The notes beneath the pieces are model-generated. The model saw nothing but the letters and a program-made list of their open reading frames with translations. It was not told where the DNA came from and made no database searches. A DNA stretch of 40,793 nucleotides from assembly GCA_023807065.1 (NCBI GenBank), contig JAJJLU010003663.1:1-40793 (forward strand), in the 5' to 3' direction. Source of the stretch: Isotricha intestinalis (Eukaryota > Ciliophora > Litostomatea > Vestibuliferida > Isotrichidae). Shown piece after piece: positions 26,963 to 37,009 of the stretch. A program made the translations under genes and the position numbers. How positions within the stretch are numbered: the first letter of the stretch is position 1; each line of letters opens with the position of its first letter.

Positions 26963-29900
26963 TTACCATCCTCCATAATTATCTTTATCATTATTATCTT
27001 GATTATCTTCATTATTAGATTTATATTCATTATTATTAATTGTACCCCATTCATTATTTCCTTCATTATCATTTATAAAATTAGTTTCATTTTGATTATT
27101 ATTTTTCCCCCAATCACTCATTTCTTTATTATTATCATTCTCTTTATCATTATTATTAATACTTCCCCAATTAAAACTTCCTTCATTATTATTATTAATA
27201 TTTACTTCTCCGTCTTCAATTTTATTAGCTCTTGATTTCTTATAAAAAGGATTATTTTGATTTGGGCAATATTTAGCAAAATGATCTTTACTACCACAAA
27301 AATAACAACCATCTTTAGAATTATTAAATTTTGTTTTTTTATTAGGGCATTCATAACTGTTATGATCAGTTTCATGACAATATTTACATTGATTTTTATT
27401 ATTATTATCTTTATTTGGACAATCTCTTGATTTATGACCAACTTCACCACAATTAAAACATCCACCTTTTTGTTTATTATTATCTTTATTTGGACAATCT
27501 CTTGATTTATGTCCTTCTTCACCACAATTAAAACATCCACCTTTTTTGTTATTATTATCTTTATTTGGACAATCTCTTGATTTATGACCGACTTCACCAC
27601 AATTAAAGCATGCTCCTTTTTGCTTATTATTATCTTTATTATTTTTATTTGGGCAATCTCTTGATTTATGACCTTCTTCACCACAATTAAAACATCCACT
27701 TTTTTTATTATTATTATCTTTATTTGGACAATCTTTCGATTTATGACCAACTTCACCACAATTAAAACATGCTCCTTTTTGTTTATTATTATCTTTATTA
27801 TAAGTTTTTTTTTTGTTATTGTAGTTACTATTATTGTTTGAAAAATTATAATTTGAATTCCAATCATTATTATTATATGATGAATTATTCCATTCATCAT
27901 TATTGTTATTACCTGAATGTTTTATAAAATTGTTTGTTTGTTCTTTTTTTATGTTTTCATCTGTTTTCCAAAATGATTCTTTATTACTCCAGTCATTATT
28001 ATGATTATTTGTTGTACTCCATCCATTATTATTATTATTATGATCATCATAATTATTTGATGCTTCCCATCCATTATCATTATTATTATTTGATGTACCC
28101 CATTCAATATTATTATTATTATTATTTGATGTACCCCATCCATTATTATTATTATTATTATTTGATGTATCCCATCCATTATTATTATTATTATTATTTG
28201 ATGTACCCCATCCATTATTATTATTATTATTATTTGATGTTTTCCAGCCATCATTATTTGATTTACCCCATTCGTTATTATTATCTTTATAATTATTTGA
28301 TTTTCTTTCTTCATTAATATTATTATTATTTGATGTACCCCATTCATTATCATTATTATTATTATTTGATGTACCCCATCCATTATCATTATTATTATTA
28401 TTTGATGTATCCCATCCATTATTATTATTATTATTATTTGATTCTTTATTGTCACTATTATTATTATTTGAATGAGTTACACTAATCCAATCAAAACAAT
28501 TTGTTTTTTTATCTAAATTTCCGAAATTGTTATTATGATTATTGTCATTATAATTGAAACCTCTTTTATTACCTCTTCCTCCATTAAAATTTCTTTTATT
28601 TCCTCTATTTCTGTCTCTTCCTCTATTATTGTTATCCCTTCTTCCTCCTCTATTATTATCTCTTTTACCTCTGTTATTATTATTATTATGTCTAAAACTT
28701 TGTTCTTTTTTTATAGATTTATTATCATTAAAAGTAAAGTCATTACTATTTGAAGTTACCCAATCATCATCTTCATTTTTATAATTGTTATTATTTGATT
28801 GTATCCAATTATCATTATAATTATTATTATTTGAATGTTCCCAATTATCATTATTGAGATTATTATTATTTGAAGTTGTCCAACCATCATTATTGAGATT
28901 ATTATTATTTGAAGCTGTCCAACCATCATTATTGAGATTATTATTATTTGAAGCTGTCCAACCATCATTATTGAGATTATTATTATTTGAATGTTCCCAA
29001 GTATCATTATTATTATTATTTGAAGGTGCCCAACCATCATTATTATTATTATTGTTATTTGAAGTTTCCCAAGTATCATAATTGATATTATTGCTATCAT
29101 AATTATTGAAATTATTGTTATTATTTTGATTATTATTTCTATCTCTTTTTTTTCCTAAATTTGAATTTCTTTTATTTTCAAAAGAATAATTTAAATTAAA
29201 ATCATTATTGTTATTAAGATAATAGAAATTATTATCTATGTGATTTTCTTCAAATTTAGGAAATAATTCTTCAATTTTTCTTAATTCATTAAAATAAATT
29301 GGGAAAGGAGTTCTATTTTGATATTCAATATATTCTTTTTTTAAGTAATTTTTCTTAACATATGATATTAATCGTTCAATTATTTCAAACTTTTCATTAT
29401 GAAAAAGAAAATAATTATTTTCTATTTTAATAAATTCAATATTACAATAATTAACATTTGAATAAATTCCTAAAATTGCATAATCTGGAAAATCAGGTAA
29501 AAAAGAAAAATAAAAAGGTAATTGATTCACAGGAACATTTAATTGCCCAAAATTACAAACTTCATTTATAAAATTTTCAATTGAATTTCCTTTAATATAA
29601 TGTTTATTTGATATAACAGATTTAATTTTTTTTACATAAGAATTATTAAAGAAATGAATTAATTCTTCAATATTAAGATAATCAGTACCTTCAAATTCAA
29701 AACTTGTTTTATGATTTTCATCTTCTTTTATTTTTATATATTTATTATTTAGAATATCATCATCTAATTTATATGTTAATGTTATATATCCTTCTTTAAA
29801 ACAAGGTCTAAAAATAAAATCACCAGGTTGTTTATTTTTAAACACATTTAAAGCAGAGTTATAATTTATTTTTTCGAAATTATGATTAATAAAAATATTG

Positions 29901-32900
29901 TCATTTTTAAATTTTATTATTTTATCTTCTGGAACATCCTTTTTTATATTTTCTATTAATTCTATATCTTTATTAATAAAATCTTCTTCCTCAAATTCAA
30001 AATCATTAAATAAATTTGAATTTATTTGTTCTTCAATAAAACTTTTAAAATTTTTTATTTCATTAATTTTAGAAGTAATATTTATTTCATATTTAATTAA
30101 TGATTCAAATTCAATGCTAATTATTTTACAATTAAAAATATATCCTTTTTTAAAATCTTGTATATTATTATCAGTATTCTCAAATTTTAAATATGCAGGA
30201 ATAAATCTATTTCTCTCAAATATATTACATATAATTGTTTTATTTTCTTCATCTATTTTCTCTGTTATTGCAGTTTTTATTGAATTATTTCTCAATGATC
30301 TAGAATCATTTAATAACATTAAAAATATATCCTTATATGATTGACTTATATAGACTTCTTTTTCTGTATTAAAAGGTGATATTATTTCATTTATAAAAAA
30401 CTTTAATTGAAAATTATTTTGATTTTCTCTATCGTTTACCTTTAATAAATTTATTATTAAATCAAAGTTTAAATCAAAGTTTTTTTCATTTAAATCTTTA
30501 ATTGACACTAAATTTCCAATTTCTTGATAGAATTGATCATATAATTGATAAGGAATTCTTGTTTTTTCTAAATATTGCTTTTTATTATTATTAAAATATA
30601 TAAAACCATTTATATTATTAAATAATTTTTCATTTTCTTTTAAAAATCTTTTTAATCCTTTTCTATTAATTATATCCTTTTTTTCAGTGATTAACGATTT
30701 TAATATTTTTTCTCCAATATAATATCCACTTCCATTAATAAAATAACTTTCTTTGTTTAAAGCTTTAATACTAATCATTAAATCAAAATCAATTCCTCTT
30801 TTGTTTAAAACTTTTTTAATTATGTTTTCTAAAAGATAACAATAAAAATCATTTTCAATAATATAATTTTTAAATTTATGTAATCTTAAATTTAATATTT
30901 CATTTTTACTATAATAATAATCCCAAAGAGATAAAATTTCAGTTACAGGATTTTGAATAAATCTTCCTTGTTTTTCAGCTAAAACATTATCATCTAATTC
31001 ACAAATAATTGAATTACCACTTGAAAGTAAATAAATATAACTAGAAAAAATAATATTTTGATATTCAATACTAATATTATCATGTATAACATTATATAAA
31101 TTATATGCATTTAAATCATTAGCACTTATTACAATTGCAATTGGTTTATTTTGATATATGATTTTTTTAAATGATGCTATTTCTTCTGAATAATTTATTT
31201 TATCTTGTAAATTTTGAATTAGTGTTAATTTTTCAGCAATAAATTTAAATTCATAACAATTTAAATGTATTCCATTTTCATTTAATATTACACAACTAAC
31301 TTTATTAGGATTTTTAGGATTAATATATAAAGATATTATATTTCCTTTATTTGGATTATCACCAAAATAATTATTTGCTATTAAATCATGGAAATTTTTA
31401 ACTGCTTTTCTCATAATACATTTAATAGAATAATCATATAATTGTTTTTTTATATCTTCTAAAAATTCACTTTTAATATAGTTTTCGTCATTTATTAAAA
31501 GTCTAATTGCTTCTTCTCTCATTATTCTATATTGAGATTTTCTTTCTTCTGGATTACTTTTATTTATATATTCACTATCTTCTTTAATTCCATTAATTGA
31601 CATTGAAAATTGTTTAGCTAATTCAACATATTTATCTTGATTCTTTTCTATTTTTAATTCCATTGTAATTAAACCTTTTTTAACACAATCTTCAATTTCT
31701 AAAAATAATTCTCCTTTTTCAATTTCATAAATTCCTTTATTTTTAAGATAAAAAAAATCAGAAATTTTTTTATTTTTAATTCTTTTACATCTAAAACAAG
31801 GATGAAAAACAGTTAAAACTTGTTTTCCTTTTTCTGTCGGATTTGTGTTTAAAATCGTATTATCAAAAAAATAATCATAAAGTAATTTCCTTATAGAAGG
31901 ATAATTACCTAATAAACAAGCAATATATTTTGCAGTTTCAGTTAAAATTTCTATTTCTTGAATAGTATTTTTTGATATAAATTGAGAAGCAATTTCTCTC
32001 ATTGAATTATTTGGAAAAGGAGCTTCTTTTATTTTTTCAAATTCACCTTTTGAATAATAATTTAAATTCTCTTCTATTTCTGGTAAGGATAACATAAATT
32101 TATTTGCTATTATTTTATAATTTATTTCAATGCAATTTTCAAATTTAGAATAATTATTATATTTTACTCTATTTATTAATAATATTTCAATTTCTTTCTT
32201 TTTTATCTCTTCTTTATTTAATCTACTTAAAAAAGAAAAATATGCTTTTATTAAATTTAAATCATAATTACTATAACAATTTGATATAAATTGTTCTTTA
32301 AAAAGTAATTTTTCACTTTCACTCATATATTGTTTAATTTCTTCAAATTGGAGTAAAATAATATTTTTGTCTTGTGAAAATTTAATAAACTCAACATCAT
32401 AAAAAGTTAAAATATCAAAAATATCATCATAATTAAAATATTCACTATATAAATCCTGATAATATGTAGCAATAAAAGGAATATCATAAAAATCAATTTT
32501 ATGTAATTCTAAGATTTTTCTTAAAACATTTTTTAAATCTTCATTATTAAAATCTAAATCACGTTGAAATATAATCCAATTAACTTCTTCATTAATTAAT
32601 TCTTGTCCAATTTTAACTTTTTCTTCATCATTACCATATTTAATTAAAAGAAATTCAGGAATATTACTTTTAGTAACATCATTATTTATTAAATCTTCAT
32701 TAAAATCAATAATATTAATTCCTTCATTTGAAAAAGGAGAAGTTTCAATTGAAGAAGAATAATCACAATTTTCTCTATTTTTAGGGAAAATTGATTCTTT
32801 TATATTTTGAATTCCCATTTTTTTATAAGTATAATATTTATTTGAATTTGGAATATATTCCTTTACTGAATTTTCATTATTTTCTTCTTTTAATTGTATT

Positions 32901-32995
32901 TTTCTTTCTATTCTCATTTTTGACCCTAATAGTTGAATATCTTTATTTGAAAGTAATTTAAATTTTATTTGGTCTACATATTCAAATCCATTCAT
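26963..32995 (-). CDS. SPT6: SPT6 transcription elongation factor with GW/WG-repeat, RGG and zinc-knuckle tail
   Basis: A 2010-residue single-exon protein. Residues 1-1300 follow the SPT6 plan: an acidic/basic N-terminus, the helical core (RKILELHKIDFYDIPFIATY, about 165-185), a YqgF-like fold (about 545-690), HhH/DLD-type helices, an S1-like region (about 930-1000) and a tandem SH2 module starting at PGDFIFRPCFKEGYITLTYK (about 1055), whose Arg is the phosphate-binding position. SPT6 is a histone chaperone that rides with RNA polymerase II. The tail is exceptional. Residues about 1300-1735 carry Trp-centred Asn/Ser repeats (DGWTASNNNN, NGWGTSNNNN) around an RGG box. Residues about 1738-1911 carry seven CCHC knuckles (CFNCGEEGHKSRDC type). 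The protein ends in further Trp motifs and GGW. I count 29 Trp in the tail. Plant SPT6L also has GW repeats; the knuckles are unexpected. Low-complexity repeats at DNA level suggest copy number may vary. Confidence 0.92.
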   Translation of the reverse strand: MNGFEYVDQIKFKLLSNKDIQLLGSKMRIERKIQLKEENNENSVKEYIPNSNKYYTYKKMGIQNIKESIFPKNRENCDYSSSIETSPFSNEGINIIDFNEDLINNDVTKSNIPEFLLIKYGNDEEKVKIGQELINEEVNWIIFQRDLDFNNEDLKNVLRKILELHKIDFYDIPFIATYYQDLYSEYFNYDDIFDILTFYDVEFIKFSQDKNIILLQFEEIKQYMSESEKLLFKEQFISNCYSNYDLNLIKAYFSFLSRLNKEEIKKKEIEILLINRVKYNNYSKFENCIEINYKIIANKFMLSLPEIEENLNYYSKGEFEKIKEAPFPNNSMREIASQFISKNTIQEIEILTETAKYIACLLGNYPSIRKLLYDYFFDNTILNTNPTEKGKQVLTVFHPCFRCKRIKNKKISDFFYLKNKGIYEIEKGELFLEIEDCVKKGLITMELKIEKNQDKYVELAKQFSMSINGIKEDSEYINKSNPEERKSQYRIMREEAIRLLINDENYIKSEFLEDIKKQLYDYSIKCIMRKAVKNFHDLIANNYFGDNPNKGNIISLYINPKNPNKVSCVILNENGIHLNCYEFKFIAEKLTLIQNLQDKINYSEEIASFKKIIYQNKPIAIVISANDLNAYNLYNVIHDNISIEYQNIIFSSYIYLLSSGNSIICELDDNVLAEKQGRFIQNPVTEILSLWDYYYSKNEILNLRLHKFKNYIIENDFYCYLLENIIKKVLNKRGIDFDLMISIKALNKESYFINGSGYYIGEKILKSLITEKKDIINRKGLKRFLKENEKLFNNINGFIYFNNNKKQYLEKTRIPYQLYDQFYQEIGNLVSIKDLNEKNFDLNFDLIINLLKVNDRENQNNFQLKFFINEIISPFNTEKEVYISQSYKDIFLMLLNDSRSLRNNSIKTAITEKIDEENKTIICNIFERNRFIPAYLKFENTDNNIQDFKKGYIFNCKIISIEFESLIKYEINITSKINEIKNFKSFIEEQINSNLFNDFEFEEEDFINKDIELIENIKKDVPEDKIIKFKNDNIFINHNFEKINYNSALNVFKNKQPGDFIFRPCFKEGYITLTYKLDDDILNNKYIKIKEDENHKTSFEFEGTDYLNIEELIHFFNNSYVKKIKSVISNKHYIKGNSIENFINEVCNFGQLNVPVNQLPFYFSFLPDFPDYAILGIYSNVNYCNIEFIKIENNYFLFHNEKFEIIERLISYVKKNYLKKEYIEYQNRTPFPIYFNELRKIEELFPKFEENHIDNNFYYLNNNNDFNLNYSFENKRNSNLGKKRDRNNNQNNNNNFNNYDSNNINYDTWETSNNNNNNNDGWAPSNNNNNDTWEHSNNNNLNNDGWTASNNNNLNNDGWTASNNNNLNNDGWTTSNNNNLNNDNWEHSNNNNYNDNWIQSNNNNYKNEDDDWVTSNSNDFTFNDNKSIKKEQSFRHNNNNNRGKRDNNRGGRRDNNNRGRDRNRGNKRNFNGGRGNKRGFNYNDNNHNNNFGNLDKKTNCFDWISVTHSNNNNSDNKESNNNNNNNGWDTSNNNNNDNGWGTSNNNNNDNEWGTSNNNNINEERKSNNYKDNNNEWGKSNNDGWKTSNNNNNNNGWGTSNNNNNNNGWDTSNNNNNNNGWGTSNNNNNNIEWGTSNNNNDNGWEASNNYDDHNNNNNGWSTTNNHNNDWSNKESFWKTDENIKKEQTNNFIKHSGNNNNDEWNNSSYNNNDWNSNYNFSNNNSNYNNKKKTYNKDNNKQKGACFNCGEVGHKSKDCPNKDNNNKKSGCFNCGEEGHKSRDCPNKNNKDNNKQKGACFNCGEVGHKSRDCPNKDNNNKKGGCFNCGEEGHKSRDCPNKDNNKQKGGCFNCGEVGHKSRDCPNKDNNNKNQCKYCHETDHNSYECPNKKTKFNNSKDGCYFCGSKDHFAKYCPNQNNPFYKKSRANKIEDGEVNINNNNEGSFNWGSINNNDKENDNNKEMSDWGKNNNQNETNFINDNEGNNEWGTINNNEYKSNNEDNQDNNDKDNYGGW
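27262..27790 (-). repeat. Zinc-knuckle-encoding tandem repeat inside SPT6
   Basis: Seven knuckle units; five (about 27400-27790) are near-identical at DNA level with a period of about 75-84 bases, alternating GEVGH and GEEGH versions. The last two units are diverged (CKYCHETDHNSYEC, CYFCGSKDHFAKYC). The pattern implies recent duplication of a two-knuckle unit. Confidence 0.85.
27990..28445 (-). repeat. Trp/Asn minisatellite, block 2, inside SPT6
   Basis: Units of about 39-45 bases, each an (ATT)n tract (Asn, always AAT on the coding strand) plus a GGATGGG-type core encoding NGWGTS or NGWDTS. Unit length varies in steps of three bases, as slippage would give, so the frame is preserved. Confidence 0.85.
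28795..29085 (-). repeat. Trp/Asn minisatellite, block 1, inside SPT6
   Basis: Units of about 39-42 bases encoding DGW(T/A)(A/T)SNNNN with occasional DTWEHS and DNWEHS forms. Three consecutive units (about 28860-28985) are almost identical. Separated from block 2 by the RGG-coding stretch. Confidence 0.85.
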
Positions 32996-33195
32996 TATTT
33001 ATTCTATTCTTTTTTTTAAATTTTTAAGATAATTTGAAATAAAATATATTTTAATTTTAGGTATTTTCTTTTAGAAGGTTTTTTGATATAAACAAAACAT
33101 TAAAAAAATAGAAATTAATAAATTATTGTTTAATTTTAAATAATTATTTGTAAATTAAATTTAACATATTTAATTTTTTAAATTATTAACATTAG

Positions 33196-34747
33196 ATGGA
33201 AGAAAATATTTCTTGGATTGATGATGTAATTAAAGAACATCAAAAACGTAAAATTTTTATTTAATTGTCTAATAGAATTAAGTAATTTAAGTAAAAGAAA
33301 ACAATTAAAAAATAAAATGGATTCAAAGCAAGAAAATATTAAAATATTTAATGAAAATGATTATAAATTGGAAGATTATTCATCTTTTAAAAATGATAAA
33401 GGAGATATAGATAATATATATGATAATAATATAAGTAATAGTAATAATAATATTTCTTCATTTAAAGAAACAAATAGTACAACAAATCCAAACTTTTTTA
33501 AAAGCAAAAAGAAAAATACTTTTGTGAATAATTTGACTAATACAAATCTTTCTTCTAATGATAAAAATATGGTATCTATTTCTAATAATTATTCAGATAT
33601 TAATTCCAAGAATGAAACTTATAATAATGATATTACTTCTTTTTCAAACATTAATAAAATAAATCAAGATTTTCAAAATAAAAATTATCAAGAAATAATT
33701 TCATCTTTAGAAAAAGAAAATGAAACACTTAAACAAGATTTGGAAAAAAAAAATGAAAATGAAAAAAAAAATACTGATGAAATATTAAGTTTAAAACATA
33801 AGATTTCAGAATTTAATTCAATGATAGAATTAAATAAATCAAAATATAATGAAGAAATTCAAAAATTTAAATTACAAATTTCAGAATATAATACTTATAT
33901 TCATTTATCATATTTATTTTTTAATAATATTTCTAAAAATGCTTTATCATCTTTAAATTTTGATATAAACTATTATAATTCTATTTTAATATCAATTGAT
34001 GAATTTAAACAAAAATTAAATCAAATAGAAAATTTTTTATATGAAACTCTTAAAGAAAATTCAAATATTAAAATTAAATATCATAAATTATTAGAAACAA
34101 ACAATCAACAAAATTTAGATAATGAAAAAGTAAACTCAGAAAAAAATTCAAGTAATCAAAATTTAATAAATGATTCTTTTCATACTTCTTCAAGTAATTT
34201 TAATACAATGATAAAAACTCCTGAAAATATATTTGAAAATAATTATGAAAATATTCAAAAAAATAAAATATCAGATTTAAATTTATTAGAAAGAAAAGAA
34301 AGTAATAATCTCCAAGCACATAATCCTTTAGAAATATATAAAACTTTAGAACAAAGAGTAAATATGTTAGAACAAGAATTAAAAATTCATAAAAATTATA
34401 ATAAAATACCACACATTAAAAATTTTCATACTTTAAATTCTAAAAATGAACCAATTATAAAAAAAAAAAGATCTAAATCAGGAATTAAAAAAAGTATAAA
34501 TGAACAATATTCAGATTGTTCTCAAAATGAAATTCCTGTTTCAGATAAGTTAAAAAAAAATGTTAAGAAAAAAAAGAAAAAAAAAATTCGTAATGTACAT
34601 AATGGAAGTATTAATGAAAGTCTTAGTAATAAAAATCAAAAAGGAAGCAGAAAAAATATTCATGATAGAAGTAATACTCCTTCTCAAAATATGAAAAATT
34701 ATCATATTGGAAATAATTTAAAAAATATTAAACAAAAAAAATATTAA
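33196..34747 (+). CDS. Ser/Asn-rich coiled-coil protein of unknown function (two exons)
   Basis: The true start appears to be 33196: exon 1 (33196-33247) reads MEENISWIDDVIKEHQK, and removing a 28-nt intron (33248-33275) joins it in frame to QLSNLSKRKQLKNKM and the long exon 33276-34747, giving 507 residues. The N-terminal third is Asn/Ser-rich and disordered-looking. A coiled coil spans about residues 155-275 and a shorter one lies near 365-385 (LEQRVNMLEQELKIH). The C-terminus has strongly basic clusters (KLKKNVKKKKKKKIR) suited to nuclear import or binding to nucleic acid or tubulin. No family is recognised; a centrosomal or basal-body type protein is possible but unproven. Its start is 200 bases from the divergent SPT6 start. 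Confidence 0.65.
33248..33275 (+). other. 28-nt intron in the coiled-coil gene
   Basis: Begins GTAAAA and ends TAATAG, phase 1. Its removal connects an upstream 17-codon exon to the long ORF with no stop between. Confidence 0.75.
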
Positions 34748-34912
34748 TAATTATTTATTTATAATGAATAATACCAATTATTTTTAACAATTAATATATA
34801 AATAATAAAAGCTCATTGATAATATAAATTAAACAGAAAAAAATTAAAAAAATCAAAAAAATTAAATCAATAAAAAAAAAACTTTTTATTTTTTTAAAAA
34901 ATCCAAAATAAT

Positions 34913-35797
34913 TTAATCAATACTAACTAATTCATACTCTTTACTTCCAACTCCTAATTCATGAGCAGTATCAATAGTATGAATACCATGTCTAGAATTA
35001 ACCCTTTCCATAAAATGTTCTTTTCCAGGATCATCAGATTTTTGAACTAAATCAACACAAGCCATATCAATAGCAACAGGATCTAAACTTCCTAAAATAC
35101 CAATATCCTTAATGCAAGGATCTTCAGCAACAGCACAGCAATCACAATCAACACTCATATTACACATAATATTAATAAAAGCCATATTTCCTTTAAAGAA
35201 TTTAACAACACTAGAAGCAGCATCAGCCATTGATTCTAAGAATAAATCTTGTTCAGGTAAATCATTCCATATTTTATATTGACTAATATATTTCCCTGCA
35301 GAATGAATATAACTTTTACCATCAATTGAAGCACAACCTATACTTAATTGTTTTAAAGCACCACCATATCCTCCCATAGGATGTCCTTTAAAATGTGATA
35401 TAATTAACATACTATCATAATTTTCCATATGTTTACCAACGTAATTTTCTTTTATTCTTTTTCCATTTGGTATTTCTAATTTTAAATCTGGATACGTTGC
35501 ATCCATTAAATCAACAGTGAAATTTTTTGTCCAACCATGATCTTCTAATAATTTCCTATGTGCTATTGTGGAATTACGAGCACCACCATATGCTGTGTTA
35601 CATTCTACTACAGTTCCTTTTAAATATTCTATTATTGGCTTTACAAATGAAGGTTGCAAATAATTTTGATTTCCTTGTTCTCCTGAATGAAGTTTTATTG
35701 CTAATTTTCCTGGAAGTTCTTTTTTTAATGATTTAAATATGTCTATTACTCTTTCTGGTGTTAAGGTTTTTGTGAAAAATACTTTGGGTTTTGACAT
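34913..35797 (-). CDS. DUF362-domain protein of bacterial-anaerobe type
   Basis: A 294-residue protein close to clostridial/Bacteroidetes DUF362 proteins over its whole length. Typical blocks are GKLAIKLHSGEQGNQNYLQP, VVECNTAYGGARNSTIAHRK, SHFKGHPMGGYGGALKQLSI, a Cys-rich CNMSVDCDCC and IGILGSLDPVAIDMACVDLV. Bacterial relatives often end in two 4Fe-4S ferredoxin motifs; these are absent here, but the CDCC cluster is kept and could bind a metal. The enzymatic role is not established for the family; links to iron-sulphur or anaerobic redox metabolism are suggested by context in bacteria. Base composition is visibly less A/T-rich than neighbours. With the acyltransferase 1.2 kb away it forms a pair of bacterial-type genes, likely acquired laterally. 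No targeting peptide is seen. Confidence 0.88.
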   Translation of the reverse strand: MSKPKVFFTKTLTPERVIDIFKSLKKELPGKLAIKLHSGEQGNQNYLQPSFVKPIIEYLKGTVVECNTAYGGARNSTIAHRKLLEDHGWTKNFTVDLMDATYPDLKLEIPNGKRIKENYVGKHMENYDSMLIISHFKGHPMGGYGGALKQLSIGCASIDGKSYIHSAGKYISQYKIWNDLPEQDLFLESMADAASSVVKFFKGNMAFINIMCNMSVDCDCCAVAEDPCIKDIGILGSLDPVAIDMACVDLVQKSDDPGKEHFMERVNSRHGIHTIDTAHELGVGSKEYELVSID

Positions 35798-37009
35798 TTT
35801 TATCTTTTTTTTTTTTTTTTAATCATTTATATATTTTTTTATTTTAGGGTTTTTCCTTTTTTAGTCTCATTATTTTGGTTTTTAAAATTTTTAAGGTTTT
35901 TATTGCTTTTTTAAGTTATTTTTTGGTTTTTTAATTCTTTTTTAATTTAACATTGATTTTATTCCTTTAAAAAAATTTTCAAAATTAACATTGATACTGT
36001 TTAAGAAATTAATAATTGATGTTATTGATACTATATATTTGCTGTTTATTTAATAAATTTTAAAAATCTTGGATTGTTTAATAATTATTTTCATGAAATT
36101 TATTTATTTTATTCATAAAATATTTTATTAATAAAAAAATAAAATTGTATAAAATAATTATTTAAATTATTTAAATAATTGTTTATATTAAGAGCTTTAT
36201 TTTGTAAAAAATATTTCTACTTTTAATATTCGAATCTTTCATAAATTTATTACAATTGAATGAAACACACGGAAATTTTCTTTTTTTTTTAATGTTTATC
36301 TTTTTGTCATTTAAATTATTATTTTATTATGAAAAAAACTTATTGAAGAATTCGATTTATATAAATATAAAAATATAGATTCATTTTTTATGCTTTTACT
36401 GTTATATTTATCAAATGGATTTTCATCTTAAATAATTTTTAAATGGAAATTTTAAACAAAATTAAAAATTCATCCACTAATTCATTAATATTTATATTTT
36501 TTAATTGTTTATCTAATTCATCTTCATTTTTATTTTCTTTTCCTTCTTCTTTTATAATAGATAATAATTATCATAATTATCATAAATACCTATATTACTT
36601 ATTTTTTAATTATAAATCTTATTTTTTTGATTTTTCTCTTGCTCTTCTTTTCATTATTAAATAATCAAATAAAAAATAAAATATATTCGAAAAACAAAAA
36701 GTTCTCTATTATTAATATTATTAATATTAAATATATTTATAATTTTATCTATTTCCATTTCCTGTTTCATTTTAATCATATTCTAAAAACATTTCTTTTG
36801 TTTTTGAATTTTTTTTTATAATTTTTTTTCATAAACTATTTATTCTCATTTTATTATTCTTCCCAAATTAAAATATATACTAATCAAAAAAATAAAAAAA
36901 ATTCAAAATAACCAAGATTTTTAAATAAAAACTAAACCAAATAAACCTCATAAAAAACCCAAAAAAAAATCAAAATAAAATAAAACAAAAAAAAATAAAA
37001 CTAAATAAA
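35798..37009. other. Long spacer between two bacterial-type genes
   Basis: Very A/T-rich with long T and A runs next to the DUF362 start. A 73-codon plus-strand ORF (36443-36664) is made of Ser/Phe/Asn/Ile codons typical of random T-rich sequence, and I do not call it. I see no RNA gene, repeat or relic. Confidence 0.6.

Noticed and set aside
27262..27790. Regularly spaced repeats resembling a CRISPR array.
   Set aside because: The units encode CCHC knuckles in frame inside a 2010-codon gene, and the 'spacers' are themselves repeats.
36443..36664. 73-codon plus-strand ORF, rich in Ser, Phe, Asn and Ile.
   Set aside because: Composition is that of random T-rich sequence, with no motif and no relic on either strand.
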